Shown in pieces: positions 27,801-36,247 of a stretch of DNA of 64,000 nt (the stretch's first letter is position 1; each line of letters begins with the position of its first letter). The stretch is taken from assembly GCF_038023995.1 (NCBI RefSeq), contig NZ_CP150660.1:1052501-1116500 (forward strand), in the 5' to 3' direction. Below the pieces are notes generated by a model. That model searched no databases. It was not told the DNA's origin and was given only the letters and a program-made list of their open reading frames with translations. The translations under genes and the position numbers were made by a program. Source of the stretch: Polaribacter atrinae. Lineage in GTDB: Bacteria > Bacteroidota > Bacteroidia > Flavobacteriales > Flavobacteriaceae.

Positions 27801-28376
27801 ATGAACATAAAATTACTAATTGTAAGTCTTTTAATTTCATCAATATCATTTTCCCAAATTTCGGAAAGTACTGGATTGTATTTTGCGAAAGAATTTAGTA
27901 AAGACCAAGCACTTTACAAAGCCAAAGATTACGTGATGACAGAAGTAATCGGTGTAGAAAATGCATTAATTAAATTCGATATTGACCCTTTAGCAGCTGC
28001 TTCATCGGGCGAATTGACATCATTAGTTTACGGCTGTGAAGAAAAGAATTTGAGTGGTCTTGTTTTGGGTTTTTATGGCAGTCGATGGAATAAAGCAGGT
28101 GTGGTTTATCAAGCATACGCTTTTAAAAATCTTCCTGAAAATAAAGCATTAGAAATACTATCAAAATTAGATAGTTACATTGATAATGAATCGAAATATT
28201 TATCCGCTGATTCGGATAACAACAATATGTTTTTCAAATACGACGATATGACTTTTTTAATTTATCGTGACGGTAGTGTGAAAATAAGAGTATTTTGGAA
28301 CGGATTCGATTCAGAATGGGAATCAACAGCTTTCGGTCGAACAAAAAGAAGATTTGAACGTAAAATAAAGGACTAA
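27801..28376 (+). CDS. Secreted protein of unknown function (cassette 10)
   Basis: 191 residues with signal peptide (MNIKLLIVSLLISSISFSQ). The mature domain has FDIDPLAAASSGELTSLVYG, GLVLGFYGSRWNKAGVVYQA and a C-terminal basic end (RTKRRFERKIKD). The composition, with a few Cys-free strands and a conserved-looking GFYGSRWNKAG, suggests a stable small exported domain; no family recognised. The stop overlaps the next ATG (TAATG), so it forms an operon with the membrane protein that follows. Confidence 0.73.
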   Translation: MNIKLLIVSLLISSISFSQISESTGLYFAKEFSKDQALYKAKDYVMTEVIGVENALIKFDIDPLAAASSGELTSLVYGCEEKNLSGLVLGFYGSRWNKAGVVYQAYAFKNLPENKALEILSKLDSYIDNESKYLSADSDNNNMFFKYDDMTFLIYRDGSVKIRVFWNGFDSEWESTAFGRTKRRFERKIKD

Positions 28377-28825
28377 TGGAAGAATTTTGGGCAGACCCCT
28401 ATTTTAATAAAATAATCCTGACAATAATTGCAGTTTTAACTAAACTGTTTTTCGGATTTATTTTTAAGACCGAGAAAGATTATCAAGGAATTTTAATCCT
28501 TGCGTATTATATTTTACCGATTGTAATAATTGTTTGGCTGAACCTTGACCCAAACATTGAAAATTCAAAATTAACAACTACAATTATTTGTATAAATATA
28601 GGCTTAATCATTTTCAACTACTTACAACAAAATATTACAGACACGAATAAAATGCTCGGACAACTCGCAAACACAGAATATGACAAAGTAGAAAAAGTCA
28701 AGCAAATTAATGCTGTTCAGGTTGAAAAAATGAAAGCTATAAATGAGAATCAGAAATATATTTTGAGTGAAATCTCGAAAATTAACGATAGAATTATAGG
28801 TCATTTTAAAGACAGAGCGGAATAA
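28376..28825 (+). CDS. Membrane protein with coiled-coil tail, unknown function
   Basis: 149 residues: three hydrophobic segments (about 12-30, 38-55, 66-84) followed by a charged coiled-coil tail (NTEYDKVEKVKQINAVQVEK and onward). It begins on the A of the upstream stop codon. A membrane anchor with a cytosolic coiled coil next to a secreted protein hints at a pair spanning the inner membrane, but nothing identifies the job. Confidence 0.72.
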   Translation: MEEFWADPYFNKIILTIIAVLTKLFFGFIFKTEKDYQGILILAYYILPIVIIVWLNLDPNIENSKLTTTIICINIGLIIFNYLQQNITDTNKMLGQLANTEYDKVEKVKQINAVQVEKMKAINENQKYILSEISKINDRIIGHFKDRAE

Positions 28826-28832
28826 AAACATT

Positions 28833-29040
28833 TGCTAACAATGTATATAAAAAATAGCGCGAGCAGTTGCTAACACAAAGGTTCGGGCATTTTTTCGAGG
28901 TCGCCAAATTTTTAAATTTGGCTATTTGAGAAAAGAAAAATAAATAGAAAAATTTAAAAATTCGGCTTGAGTTCAACCGAATGGATAGCGTGCAAATCAG
29001 CGCTACTTTTCATATACTCGACCGTTAGCAAATATTTAAA
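28833..29040 (+). repeat. attC-like site 10 (longest, 208 bp)
   Basis: Inverse core TGCTAAC at 28833-28839, core GTTAGCA at 29034-29040. The middle holds CCAAATTTTTAAATTTGG and the pair ATTTTTAAATTTGGC / ATTTAAAAATTCGGC. A relative of sites 3, 16 and 28 with altered arms. Confidence 0.82.
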
Positions 29041-29050
29041 AAAAATCAGT

Positions 29051-29395
29051 ATGCAAATCGAAAATGATGAAAATCTAAAAATGTTTTTACTTGAATTATT
29101 TAAAAAAGAAGTACCAAATATTTTTAATAATAATTTGAAAAATAATTCACGAGAAGCTTTAGAAGAACTAAAAAAAACAATTTATCTTGGAAAAAACCTA
29201 AAGAAAAGTATTAAAGAAAAACAGAATAAATATCAAAATGGAACCAACTATTCTGACTTTTCAATTGATCTTTTTATAGATAATTTAATTCTTGAAATTC
29301 TTAAGGACAATAATTTTGATTCTATATTTGATTGGGATGAAGACGAATTTGAACAAATTTTAAGTTCTATGACTATAGTAATTGAAAAAGGCTAA
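29051..29395 (+). CDS. Small acidic helical protein (cassette 11, first gene)
   Basis: 114 residues from ATG 29051; an earlier start at 28967 lies in attC10. Predicted mostly helical and charged, with no signal peptide: LLELFKKEVPNIFNNNLKNN in the first half, FDWDEDEFEQILSSMTIVIE at the end. It resembles small cytosolic partner or immunity-type proteins only in size and charge. Unknown function. Confidence 0.68.
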   Translation: MQIENDENLKMFLLELFKKEVPNIFNNNLKNNSREALEELKKTIYLGKNLKKSIKEKQNKYQNGTNYSDFSIDLFIDNLILEILKDNNFDSIFDWDEDEFEQILSSMTIVIEKG

Positions 29396-29415
29396 AAACA
29401 TCAATAAATATAAAA

Positions 29416-29508
29416 ATGAAAGCAGTAATAGAAATAATTGTCAGGATAGTTATTAGTTTAATTGTAATAGCAGTAATATGGGGCATTTTAATGAAAATAT
29501 TCAACTAA
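29416..29508 (+). CDS. 30-residue single-span membrane peptide (cassette 11)
   Basis: A short ORF of 30 codons: MKAVIEIIVRIVISLIVIAV then IWGILMKIFN, almost entirely hydrophobic with a basic start. It lies between the two larger genes of cassette 11 in the same direction. It could be a small membrane protein or a toxin-like peptide; coding status is unproven. Confidence 0.45.
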   Translation: MKAVIEIIVRIVISLIVIAVIWGILMKIFN

Positions 29509-29533
29509 ATAGGAATTTAAAAAATGTAAAAGA

Positions 29534-29935
29534 ATGAGTGGAATTGATTTTAATAAATGTTCTATTTCTATGGGAAAAGTTCTTAAAATGTTAGAGGAAG
29601 TAACTCCTAAAATTAGAACAAGTTATGATTTAGAAGAAAATAAAGAAGAAATATTAATAATTGCTTATGTATGTAGAGTTGGAATTATCGATAGGATTGA
29701 AAAATATCCTTCCTGGATGAAAAATGATTTACCAATCAGAATTCCAAAAGGATTATTTCGTTATAAAAAAGTGAATATGACTGAAGCATTTGAAATGACA
29801 ATTGGAAATTTAATGAAGCTTACTGAAAAAAATAAAGAAATTTTTGATATAACTGAAAATGTTTTGAGAAGAGGAAAAGGATTTTACCAGTTTGAAACTA
29901 TTCTACCATTTAACTTCAAAAAAGAACATAATTGA
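29534..29935 (+). CDS. Hypothetical cytosolic protein (cassette 11, last gene)
   Basis: 133 residues, no signal or membrane segment. Helical with a conserved-looking central part (EEILIIAYVCRVGIIDRIEK, SWMKNDLPIRIPKGLFRYKK) and a basic/aromatic C-terminus. I do not recognise it. It is the third gene of a cassette that begins GTTAGCAAATATT and ends just before attC11. Confidence 0.68.
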   Translation: MSGIDFNKCSISMGKVLKMLEEVTPKIRTSYDLEENKEEILIIAYVCRVGIIDRIEKYPSWMKNDLPIRIPKGLFRYKKVNMTEAFEMTIGNLMKLTEKNKEIFDITENVLRRGKGFYQFETILPFNFKKEHN

Positions 29936-29972
29936 GTAATTTGAAAATTAAAAGAGATTGAAAAAAAACATT

Positions 29973-30104
29973 TGCTAACACCGTGTATAATTTATTGCTA
30001 GTTTTAGCCAATTTACGAAAGTCCTCGCGGACTTTCTATCTGTGATTTATTTACTAACTTTAGTGCTTTAAACACGCAACAAATCATACACAACAACGTT
30101 GGCA
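29973..30104 (+). repeat. attC-like site 11
   Basis: Inverse core TGCTAAC at 29973-29979, core GTTGGCA at 30098-30104. Hairpin GAAAGTCC-TCGC-GGACTTTC at 30017-30036. Confidence 0.88.
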
Positions 30105-30142
30105 TTCATTAATAAAAAATACCGAAGACAAATAATAATCTT

Positions 30143-31537
30143 ATGAAAAATAATATTTTTATAGCAACAGTTTTGTTGTTTTTATTAACTCCAACTTTAA
30201 CACACACACAAATATTCCCAAAAGAAAGTTATGAAATAAGTAATTTAATCCCCAATAATTATAAATTAAAAAATCTACAAAAAGGTGATTTAAATGGAGA
30301 TACAATAGAGGATTTAGTTTTAATTATCAAAAATACAAAAACAAAAAAAAAATCTATAGCAATTTATTATTATGATTTTGAACTAAAAAAATGGAAATTG
30401 AAGTCAGAATCTAAAAATTTCTTTAACTATGAGGATGGTGATATTTTTAAAACGTCATCGAGTAGGTATCAAAATTCTGATGATAAAAACACATATGAAG
30501 AAATTACATCTATAGAAATTAAAGGACAAATAATAATTATAGGGACAAATGATGGTTTTGGAAATTCTATTACAACAAATGTTAAATTAAATAAAATAGG
30601 AAAATATGAAATTATTGGAATAAAAATTAATTCATTCCCAAGAAACTCATTTTACGATGTCAGTATAAATTTTTTAAGTTCAAAGATGAAAATTGCTACA
30701 ACTTTTTTTGCCGCTTCCGATAATGACGATGACATAATTGAAGAAGAATGGTTTAAAATATTAAATCTTAAAAGATATAATTTTGATGATTTTAGCATTA
30801 AAAAATTCTACATAGATGAAAATAAATTTAATAAAAAGAAAATAATTAAATCTAAAATAAACAACTCATTGTCGGAAAATTACTCGATTCCTGAAACTAT
30901 TAAATACATTAATAATATTGCGAATTCAGAATATATATTAGAGTTTAAGAATAATACATTTATTACAAAAAAATACGATTGGGTAGATCATCGTTATAAA
31001 AAAAGGAAACAATGGGAAAAAAGTAGCGAAATTCATTTAAGTAATATATCGAGGGTTTCAATCGGTGAACCCAATATGTATAGCAGTAAGGGTTCACACT
31101 CTTCAGTTTCTATCCATTGTAAATATGAAGATGATTGTGCAAAGGGCTATTATGCATATCCAGAATACACAACAATTCCTCTTTTTTCTTGGAAAGTTGG
31201 TAACAATAATAATGCAAAGAAAATTGCAAACGCATTAAGGTATATTATTGAAAAAGCGAATAATTCAACAACAAATAAGGACCCATTCTCCAAATATAGT
31301 AAAGAGACAAAAGATTACAGCAAAATCAACATAAATGATTTATATATTGGGATGAATAAAAAAAATGTATTCAATACTATAAATACAAAACCAATAGTTG
31401 AATTAATTGAATTAGATTATGAAGTTTATAAAGTAAGAAAAGGTAGTGATCAGTATTTTCTATATTTTTCAAATAATAAACTAAATAGAGTTGACAAAGG
31501 AGAAAGTATTTATGACGCAATTATAATTATTGATTGA
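30143..31537 (+). CDS. Secreted protein, FG-GAP/VCBS-like N-terminus (cassette 12)
   Basis: 464 residues. The signal peptide ends near THTQ (about 23). The segment KNLQKGDLNGDTIEDLVLII has the DxNxDxxxDL calcium-binding loop of FG-GAP/VCBS repeats, continuing as ETKSIAIYYYD-like strands. The rest is a Lys/Asn-rich secreted region. The last 60 residues (INDLYIGMNKKNVFNTINTK) look like a separate small domain that recurs in many Bacteroidota outer-envelope proteins (IGMSKxxVFxxI pattern). Probably periplasmic or surface exposed. Function unknown. Confidence 0.7.
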   Translation: MKNNIFIATVLLFLLTPTLTHTQIFPKESYEISNLIPNNYKLKNLQKGDLNGDTIEDLVLIIKNTKTKKKSIAIYYYDFELKKWKLKSESKNFFNYEDGDIFKTSSSRYQNSDDKNTYEEITSIEIKGQIIIIGTNDGFGNSITTNVKLNKIGKYEIIGIKINSFPRNSFYDVSINFLSSKMKIATTFFAASDNDDDIIEEEWFKILNLKRYNFDDFSIKKFYIDENKFNKKKIIKSKINNSLSENYSIPETIKYINNIANSEYILEFKNNTFITKKYDWVDHRYKKRKQWEKSSEIHLSNISRVSIGEPNMYSSKGSHSSVSIHCKYEDDCAKGYYAYPEYTTIPLFSWKVGNNNNAKKIANALRYIIEKANNSTTNKDPFSKYSKETKDYSKININDLYIGMNKKNVFNTINTKPIVELIELDYEVYKVRKGSDQYFLYFSNNKLNRVDKGESIYDAIIIID

Positions 31538-31550
31538 AAAAATAACGAAA

Positions 31551-31681
31551 TGCCAACACCGTATATAATTTATTGCTAGTTCTAGCCTACTTACGAAAAT
31601 CCTCGCGGATTTTCTATTCGGTTTTTATTTGCTAAATTACGTGCTAAACCACGCAACAAACCATATACAAACACGTTGCCA
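31551..31681 (+). repeat. attC-like site 12
   Basis: Inverse core TGCCAAC at 31551-31557, core GTTGCCA at 31675-31681. Hairpin GAAAATCC-TCGC-GGATTTTC at 31595-31614: one base pair changed on both sides relative to the common form. Confidence 0.87.
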
Positions 31682-32085
31682 AAAACAGTCCAAAAATTAC
31701 GTGCGAATAAACTCACAAGCGAATTATTTTGACTTTCTAAAAAAAGAAATTAGAATATAAGCTGAATTAAAACGGCTGAATTAAAACGAAAAAAATTTTT
31801 TAAGGGAATTGTATTTCGCGCGAAAAAAATTTTGCTTCCTAAAGTTGGAATTTTAAATCAAAAACGGAAATTCTGCGTGCGAATTTCAGCATACTTTTGA
31901 AAACAGAATTATGCTGAATGAAAACTTAAACGAATCAGTAAGCGTGAATTTTGCAAGACCAAAAAAATAGAATTTAAGAAAGCTAGGTAAATTGGAAAAT
32001 AAATCGGAATTTTAAAACAGAATAGAACGAAAAAAATTATATTTGAAAAAGAGTGAAAATTAGCTGAAAACAAAAAAACTGCATT
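31682..32085. other. Cassette 13: ORF-less cassette
   Basis: About 400 bp without a usable ORF on either strand; a 61-codon minus-strand frame here ends inside the attC and has no features of a gene. The text is A/T-rich with repeated words GGAATTTTAA, GAATTAAAACG and GCGTGCGAAT. The cassette begins GTTGCCAAAA and ends TTTGGCAAC. It may be a decayed gene or an RNA. Confidence 0.65.
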
Positions 32086-32217
32086 TGGCAACACCGTGTA
32101 TGTTTTATTGCTTTTTATGGTTTTTCTTGCGAAAAACCACGCAAACGTAAAAGTTTGGTTTTTTTAAGTTATTATTAGCTAAATTTCCGCAACAAAGCAT
32201 ACACAAACACGTTGTAA
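32086..32217 (+). repeat. attC-like site 13
   Basis: Inverse core TGGCAAC at 32086-32092, core GTTGTAA at 32211-32217. Hairpin GGTTTTTC-TTGC-GAAAAACC at 32119-32138. Confidence 0.87.
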
Positions 32218-32310
32218 AACATTTAAAAAAAATCCGAACTAACTTGGAAAAGTTGATAATTATCATAGAAAAAATGGCTTATCAATTTTACTTTTGAGAA
32301 AACCGAAAAA

Positions 32311-33057
32311 ATGGAAATTCTAAAACTTACAGATAAGAATATTCAAGACGAGCATATTTGTTGTGCAATAAGCGACAAAAAATGCCAAAACGGATATGAA
32401 AAGAAAAAAGAGTGGCTGAAAAAAGAATTTAAAAATGGCTACAATTTTCAAAAAGTTGACGTTCGAGGAAAAGTATTTATTGAATATGTACCGATTGAAA
32501 ATTCTTGGCTTCCATTAATCGGAAAAAATTTTATGGTCATTAATTGTTTTTGGGTTTCTGGACAATTCAAAGGAAAAGGAAACGGAAAAAAATTATTGGA
32601 ACAATGTTTAGCCGACTCAAAAGGAATGGACGGAATTATTGCAGTTTCGAGCGATAAAAAAAGACCTTTTATGACTGACCCGAAATTTCTCGAACATCAA
32701 GGATTTGAAATTATTGACGAGGCGAAACCTTATTTTAAACTTTGGGGACTAAAAACAAATCCTAACGCTGAATTTCCGAAATTTATGGAAAGTGCAAAAT
32801 CTGGGAATTGTAGGAATAACAACGGAATTACAGCATACTATTCGAATACTTGTCCATTTACTGAATTTTACACAAATGAATTATTAAGAGAATACGTAAA
32901 AAAGAAAAATATTCCTTTAGAAATTAATCACATTAAATCTCAAGAAGATGGTCGAAAAATGCCAATTCCGTGGATTATAAATAGTGTTTTTTACAAAGGA
33001 GAGTTAGTGAGTTTAGAAATGAAAGTAGAAAGACATTTAGACAAACTAATTGGATAA
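32311..33057 (+). CDS. YoaP-like protein: GNAT acetyltransferase plus thioredoxin-like YoaP domain (cassette 14)
   Basis: 248 residues. The N-terminal half is a GNAT fold: FWVSGQFKGKGNGKKLLEQC is the acetyl-CoA loop (Q/R-x-x-G-x-G/A analogue), followed by GIIAVSSDKKRPFMTDPKFL. The C-terminal half, from about 170, is YoaP-like: ITAYYSNTCPFTEFYTNELL, a CPFT-type thioredoxin-like strand, then PIPWIINSVFYKGELVS. Length fits the YoaP group. The substrate is not established for the family as far as I know. It is a single-gene cassette starting 94 bp after its core, with no visible damage. Confidence 0.82.
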   Translation: MEILKLTDKNIQDEHICCAISDKKCQNGYEKKKEWLKKEFKNGYNFQKVDVRGKVFIEYVPIENSWLPLIGKNFMVINCFWVSGQFKGKGNGKKLLEQCLADSKGMDGIIAVSSDKKRPFMTDPKFLEHQGFEIIDEAKPYFKLWGLKTNPNAEFPKFMESAKSGNCRNNNGITAYYSNTCPFTEFYTNELLREYVKKKNIPLEINHIKSQEDGRKMPIPWIINSVFYKGELVSLEMKVERHLDKLIG

Positions 33058-33065
33058 AAAACGTT

Positions 33066-33199
33066 TTACAACACCGTATATAATTTATTGCTGGCTTTTT
33101 GCCTGCTTACGAAAGTCCTCGCGGACTTTCTTGGTCGGAAATTATTTACTAAATTAGTTGCTTGAAACACGCAACAAACCATATACAAAAACGTTGTGT
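33066..33199 (+). repeat. attC-like site 14
   Basis: Inverse core TTACAAC at 33066-33072, core GTTGTGT at 33193-33199. Hairpin GAAAGTCC-TCGC-GGACTTTC at 33111-33130. Cassette 14 starts GTTGTAAAACATTT and ends AAACGTTTTACAAC. Confidence 0.88.
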
Positions 33200-33320
33200 G
33201 TAATGTAAAAACCGAAATGATTCTTGATTAATAGTTATATAATCCAAATTAAATTACAAAATTTTGTAACAATATTTATTACTATGCGTCAAATAAGAAA
33301 ATAATTTAAAATATATAAAT

Positions 33321-33491
33321 ATGAAAACAAATGATTTAATACTTGTAGTTGGAATTTTGGGAATTTTATTTTGTGGATACTTTTTGATAATTGGAAAAGA
33401 TACATCAACAAGTTTAATTGGATTTATATCTGGATCAAGCTTGATATATCTTTGGAGTTATTTAAGGAAAAAAACAAAAAAATATAACTAA
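33321..33491 (+). CDS. 56-residue membrane protein (cassette 15)
   Basis: A short ORF, ATG 33321 to TAA 33491. Two hydrophobic spans (LILVVGILGILFCGYFLII and LIGFISGSSLIYLWSYL) and a Lys-rich tail (RKKTKKYN). It is the only plausible gene in cassette 15, so it is probably real in spite of its size. Function unknown; small two-span proteins of this kind include holin- or stress-related peptides. Confidence 0.6.
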   Translation: MKTNDLILVVGILGILFCGYFLIIGKDTSTSLIGFISGSSLIYLWSYLRKKTKKYN

Positions 33492-33837
33492 ATCTCTTTT
33501 GTTGTAATTTTGGAGTTTTACGGTAAGCTTAATTTAGATATGTTGGAAAATATACAGTTACAAGATTAATTGAGTTTATTTACAAAATAATCATAATATT
33601 TTTCGGCTCTATGTCGATTGCAATGTGTCGCTTTATATTGTATAATTATTTTTGATTATGCAAATCATTACTGATACAAATGTTTATCCTTAAAAGACTT
33701 ACGATATAAGTTAATTTTTAAAAACATAATGTCCATCGTATTAGACATCGAACCATTTTTTCTTAAAATTGTGGAAATAAAACAGACATATGAATCCAAA
33801 CTCTGAATAGAATCATATTCTAATGTAAAAACACTAC
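33492..33837. other. Non-coding tail of cassette 15
   Basis: About 345 bp with no ORF, repeat or clear hairpin, between the 56-residue gene and attC15. It may be a gene remnant. Confidence 0.55.
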
Positions 33838-33971
33838 ACACAACACCGTATATAATTTATTGCTGGCTTTTTGCCTACTTGCGAAAGTCCTCGCGGACTT
33901 TCTTGGTCCGTAATTATTTACTAAATTAGTTGCTTGTAACACGCAACAAACCATATACACAAACGTTGTGT
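33838..33971 (+). repeat. attC-like site 15
   Basis: Inverse core ACACAAC at 33838-33844, core GTTGTGT at 33965-33971. Hairpin GAAAGTCC-TCGC-GGACTTTC at 33883-33902. Cassettes 15 and 16 have the same opening, GTTGTGTGTAATGTAAAA. Confidence 0.88.
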
Positions 33972-34110
33972 GTAATGTAAAAATGGTGCTAAAATTGAAC
34001 ATTTGAACTAAAAAAGCCAACGCACAAACAGCACATTTATTTTTTTGCCAACGCGAAAATCCAACCCTCAAAAAAAATAAAAGAGCTGTTTCTTGCCAAC
34101 GCTCAAACAC
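33972..34110 (+). repeat. Shared 5' flank of R-M cassettes 16 and 28
   Basis: From the core through GTGCTAAAATTGAACATTTG and the stem-loop AGCACATTTATTTTTTT / AAAAAAAATAAAAGAGCT to TTGCCAACGCTC, this stretch is nearly the same as 50242-50382. The genes behind it are unrelated (type III versus type IIG). Confidence 0.82.
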
Positions 34111-34187
34111 GAGAATACAACGAACATTTTCACTATATTTCAGCGAATTATTATTACATTGCGACTAAATAACCAAAAAGGTTACAA

Positions 34188-34385
34188 ATGAACCGAATAA
34201 AAGAAGTTCTAAAAAATAAAGGAATATCTCAAACTTGGCTTGCAGACCAAACTGATAAAAGTTATACGACTATCAACGAGTACGCAAGAAACAAAAGACA
34301 GCCGAGTTTGGAAGACTTATACAAAATAGCAGAAATACTAAATGTACAGGTCAGCGAATTACTAATTGAAAGAAACGACCAATAA
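34188..34385 (+). CDS. XRE/Cro-type helix-turn-helix regulator (cassette 16)
   Basis: 65 residues, nearly the same as the regulator at 11451 over the first 52 residues (MNRIKEVLKNKGISQTWLAD..., YARNKRQPSLEDLYKIAEIL) and different at the C-terminus. One HTH_3 domain. It lies directly before the Mod gene (start 34386, immediately after the stop). Probable controller of R-M gene expression. The close match between the two regulators contrasts with the clearly different Mod and Res proteins behind them. Confidence 0.86.
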   Translation: MNRIKEVLKNKGISQTWLADQTDKSYTTINEYARNKRQPSLEDLYKIAEILNVQVSELLIERNDQ

Positions 34386-36245
34386 ATGAAACTATACGAA
34401 GCGTTAGAAAAGCAACTTAAAAAGGAAATCAACTTTGTTTCCGACAACGGAGAATTAAAAAAATGGGTCGTAATTAATAAAGCACAAAATTATGATGTTG
34501 ACTTAATTGCCATTTTACTGGAGGACAAAGAACTAAAAGAGAAATTCTTTTTAGACATAAAAGGCACTTTGGTTTTTAATCAAAATTTATTTGTTCAGTT
34601 TCTGGAACAGAAAAACTACCTAAACGACAGTTATACACAATACAAAAACAAAGTTGGATTAACAATTGACGGAAAATACCTAAAACAACGCAACGAAGTT
34701 GCGTTAGTTTGGCCATTTAAAGATTGTATTTTGGAAGGTGGACAAAGTCGTGAGGAAGATAAACGAGAAGAAATTTTCTTTAACGAAACCTTGGCACAAG
34801 ACGAAATCACTCAACTTTTAGAACCTAAAGTGTTGACAAACGCTAAAACCTACGATAAAGATGGCGAACACGAATTTAAAGGCTTTACAAGAGATGCTGA
34901 ACTAAACAAAAAAAGAGGTTTAACAGAAGATACCATTACAGATAACCTAATAATTAAGGGAAATAATCTTTTAGCTTTACACTCTCTGAAAAAAGAATTT
35001 GCTGGAAAAGTAAAACTGATATATATCGACCCACCATATAATACAGGTGGTGATAGTTTCGGGTATAATGATAAGTTTAATCATTCTTCTTGGTTAACAT
35101 TTATGAAAAACCGTTTAATCATTGCTCGTGAATTATTGAGTGATGAAGGAGTTATTTTTGTAAGTCTTGATGATAATGAAGCTCACTATTGTAAGATTCT
35201 TATGGATGAAATTTTTAAAAGAGAAAACTTCATTGCAGATATTTGCCATAAATCAAGAGGCTCAATTTCAAATGATAAAATAATATCGCCAAACCATAAC
35301 CATATACTTTTATTCGCAAAAAATGAGAGAAAAGTCTTTGCAAAAAAGTCTCTTTTTGGTATAAAAAAGAATTTAGATGGTTTTGATAAAACTGATAAAA
35401 ATGGAGATTATAAATTAGTACCAGTTGATGGACCTGGAGGAGCATCAAAAGGCAATCCTTTTTATGAATTTGAAGGAATAGAAGGTTATTGGCGATTCTC
35501 GAAAGAGAGAATGCAAAGAATGTTTAATGAAGGCCTTGTTGTTAAAACAGCAACTGGTTTACAACAAAAATATTACAAAGAAAAAGCAGCCAAATCAAGA
35601 CAAACTGTAACAACTTGGTGGGAAGAAAAATTCTTAACATCAAGCGCAACTACTAAACTTAAAAAATTAATGGGTGCAGATGTCTTTAAAAATCCAAAAA
35701 ATACTGATTTACTTAAAAGAATTGTAGAATTATGGGCTACCGATAATGATATTATACTTGATTATCACGCAGGAAGTGGTACGACAGCACACGCTGTATT
35801 AGAGTTGAATAAAGAAGATGGTTTGAATCGAAAATTTATTATGATTGAACAAATGGACTATATTGAAAGTGTAACAAATCAAAGAGTTCAAAAAGTTATC
35901 GAGCAAAATAAACAGGGTTCATTTACTTACATAGAACTCAAAAAGCACAATCAAACATTTATAGACCAAATAGAAGAAGCCAAAAACAGTAAGACATTAT
36001 TGGATATTTGGGAGCAAATGAAAGCTAAATCTTTCCTTGATTACAATGTAGATATACAAAAACAAGATGAACATATTGCCGATTTTAAAAAATTGGAATT
36101 GGCACAACAAAAAAAGCATTTAATAGAACTGTTAGATAAAAACCAATTATATGTAAATCTCTCATCAATTAATGATAAAGATTTCGATTGTTCAAAAGCA
36201 GAGAAAAAAGTTACAGAAGATTTTTACCAACTTAAAAAAGATTAA
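34386..36245 (+). CDS. mod: Type III R-M methyltransferase subunit Mod (second system)
   Basis: 619 residues. Motif IV DPPYNTGGD lies near 214 and motif I LDYHAGSGTTAHA near 457, the beta-class order. It has a longer N-terminal region (about 1-140, with FLEQKNYLNDSYTQYKNKVG) than the cassette 3 Mod. The DNA-specificity region lies between the motifs, with RGSISNDKIISPNHNHILLF and WRFSKERM. It differs throughout from the other Mod, so it is an independent system, not a duplicate. The operon is regulator, Mod, Res, spaced 0 and 2 bp. Confidence 0.94.
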   Translation: MKLYEALEKQLKKEINFVSDNGELKKWVVINKAQNYDVDLIAILLEDKELKEKFFLDIKGTLVFNQNLFVQFLEQKNYLNDSYTQYKNKVGLTIDGKYLKQRNEVALVWPFKDCILEGGQSREEDKREEIFFNETLAQDEITQLLEPKVLTNAKTYDKDGEHEFKGFTRDAELNKKRGLTEDTITDNLIIKGNNLLALHSLKKEFAGKVKLIYIDPPYNTGGDSFGYNDKFNHSSWLTFMKNRLIIARELLSDEGVIFVSLDDNEAHYCKILMDEIFKRENFIADICHKSRGSISNDKIISPNHNHILLFAKNERKVFAKKSLFGIKKNLDGFDKTDKNGDYKLVPVDGPGGASKGNPFYEFEGIEGYWRFSKERMQRMFNEGLVVKTATGLQQKYYKEKAAKSRQTVTTWWEEKFLTSSATTKLKKLMGADVFKNPKNTDLLKRIVELWATDNDIILDYHAGSGTTAHAVLELNKEDGLNRKFIMIEQMDYIESVTNQRVQKVIEQNKQGSFTYIELKKHNQTFIDQIEEAKNSKTLLDIWEQMKAKSFLDYNVDIQKQDEHIADFKKLELAQQKKHLIELLDKNQLYVNLSSINDKDFDCSKAEKKVTEDFYQLKKD

Positions 36246-36247
36246 TT

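Noticed and set aside
31909..32094. Minus-strand ORF in cassette 13
   Set aside because: Phe/Leu/Ile-rich reading of A+T-rich DNA, starting within the attC, with no homologue-like features.
33820..34110. Minus-strand ORF across attC15 and the R-M 5' flank
   Set aside because: It covers a recombination site and a repeated flank; composition is not coding-like.
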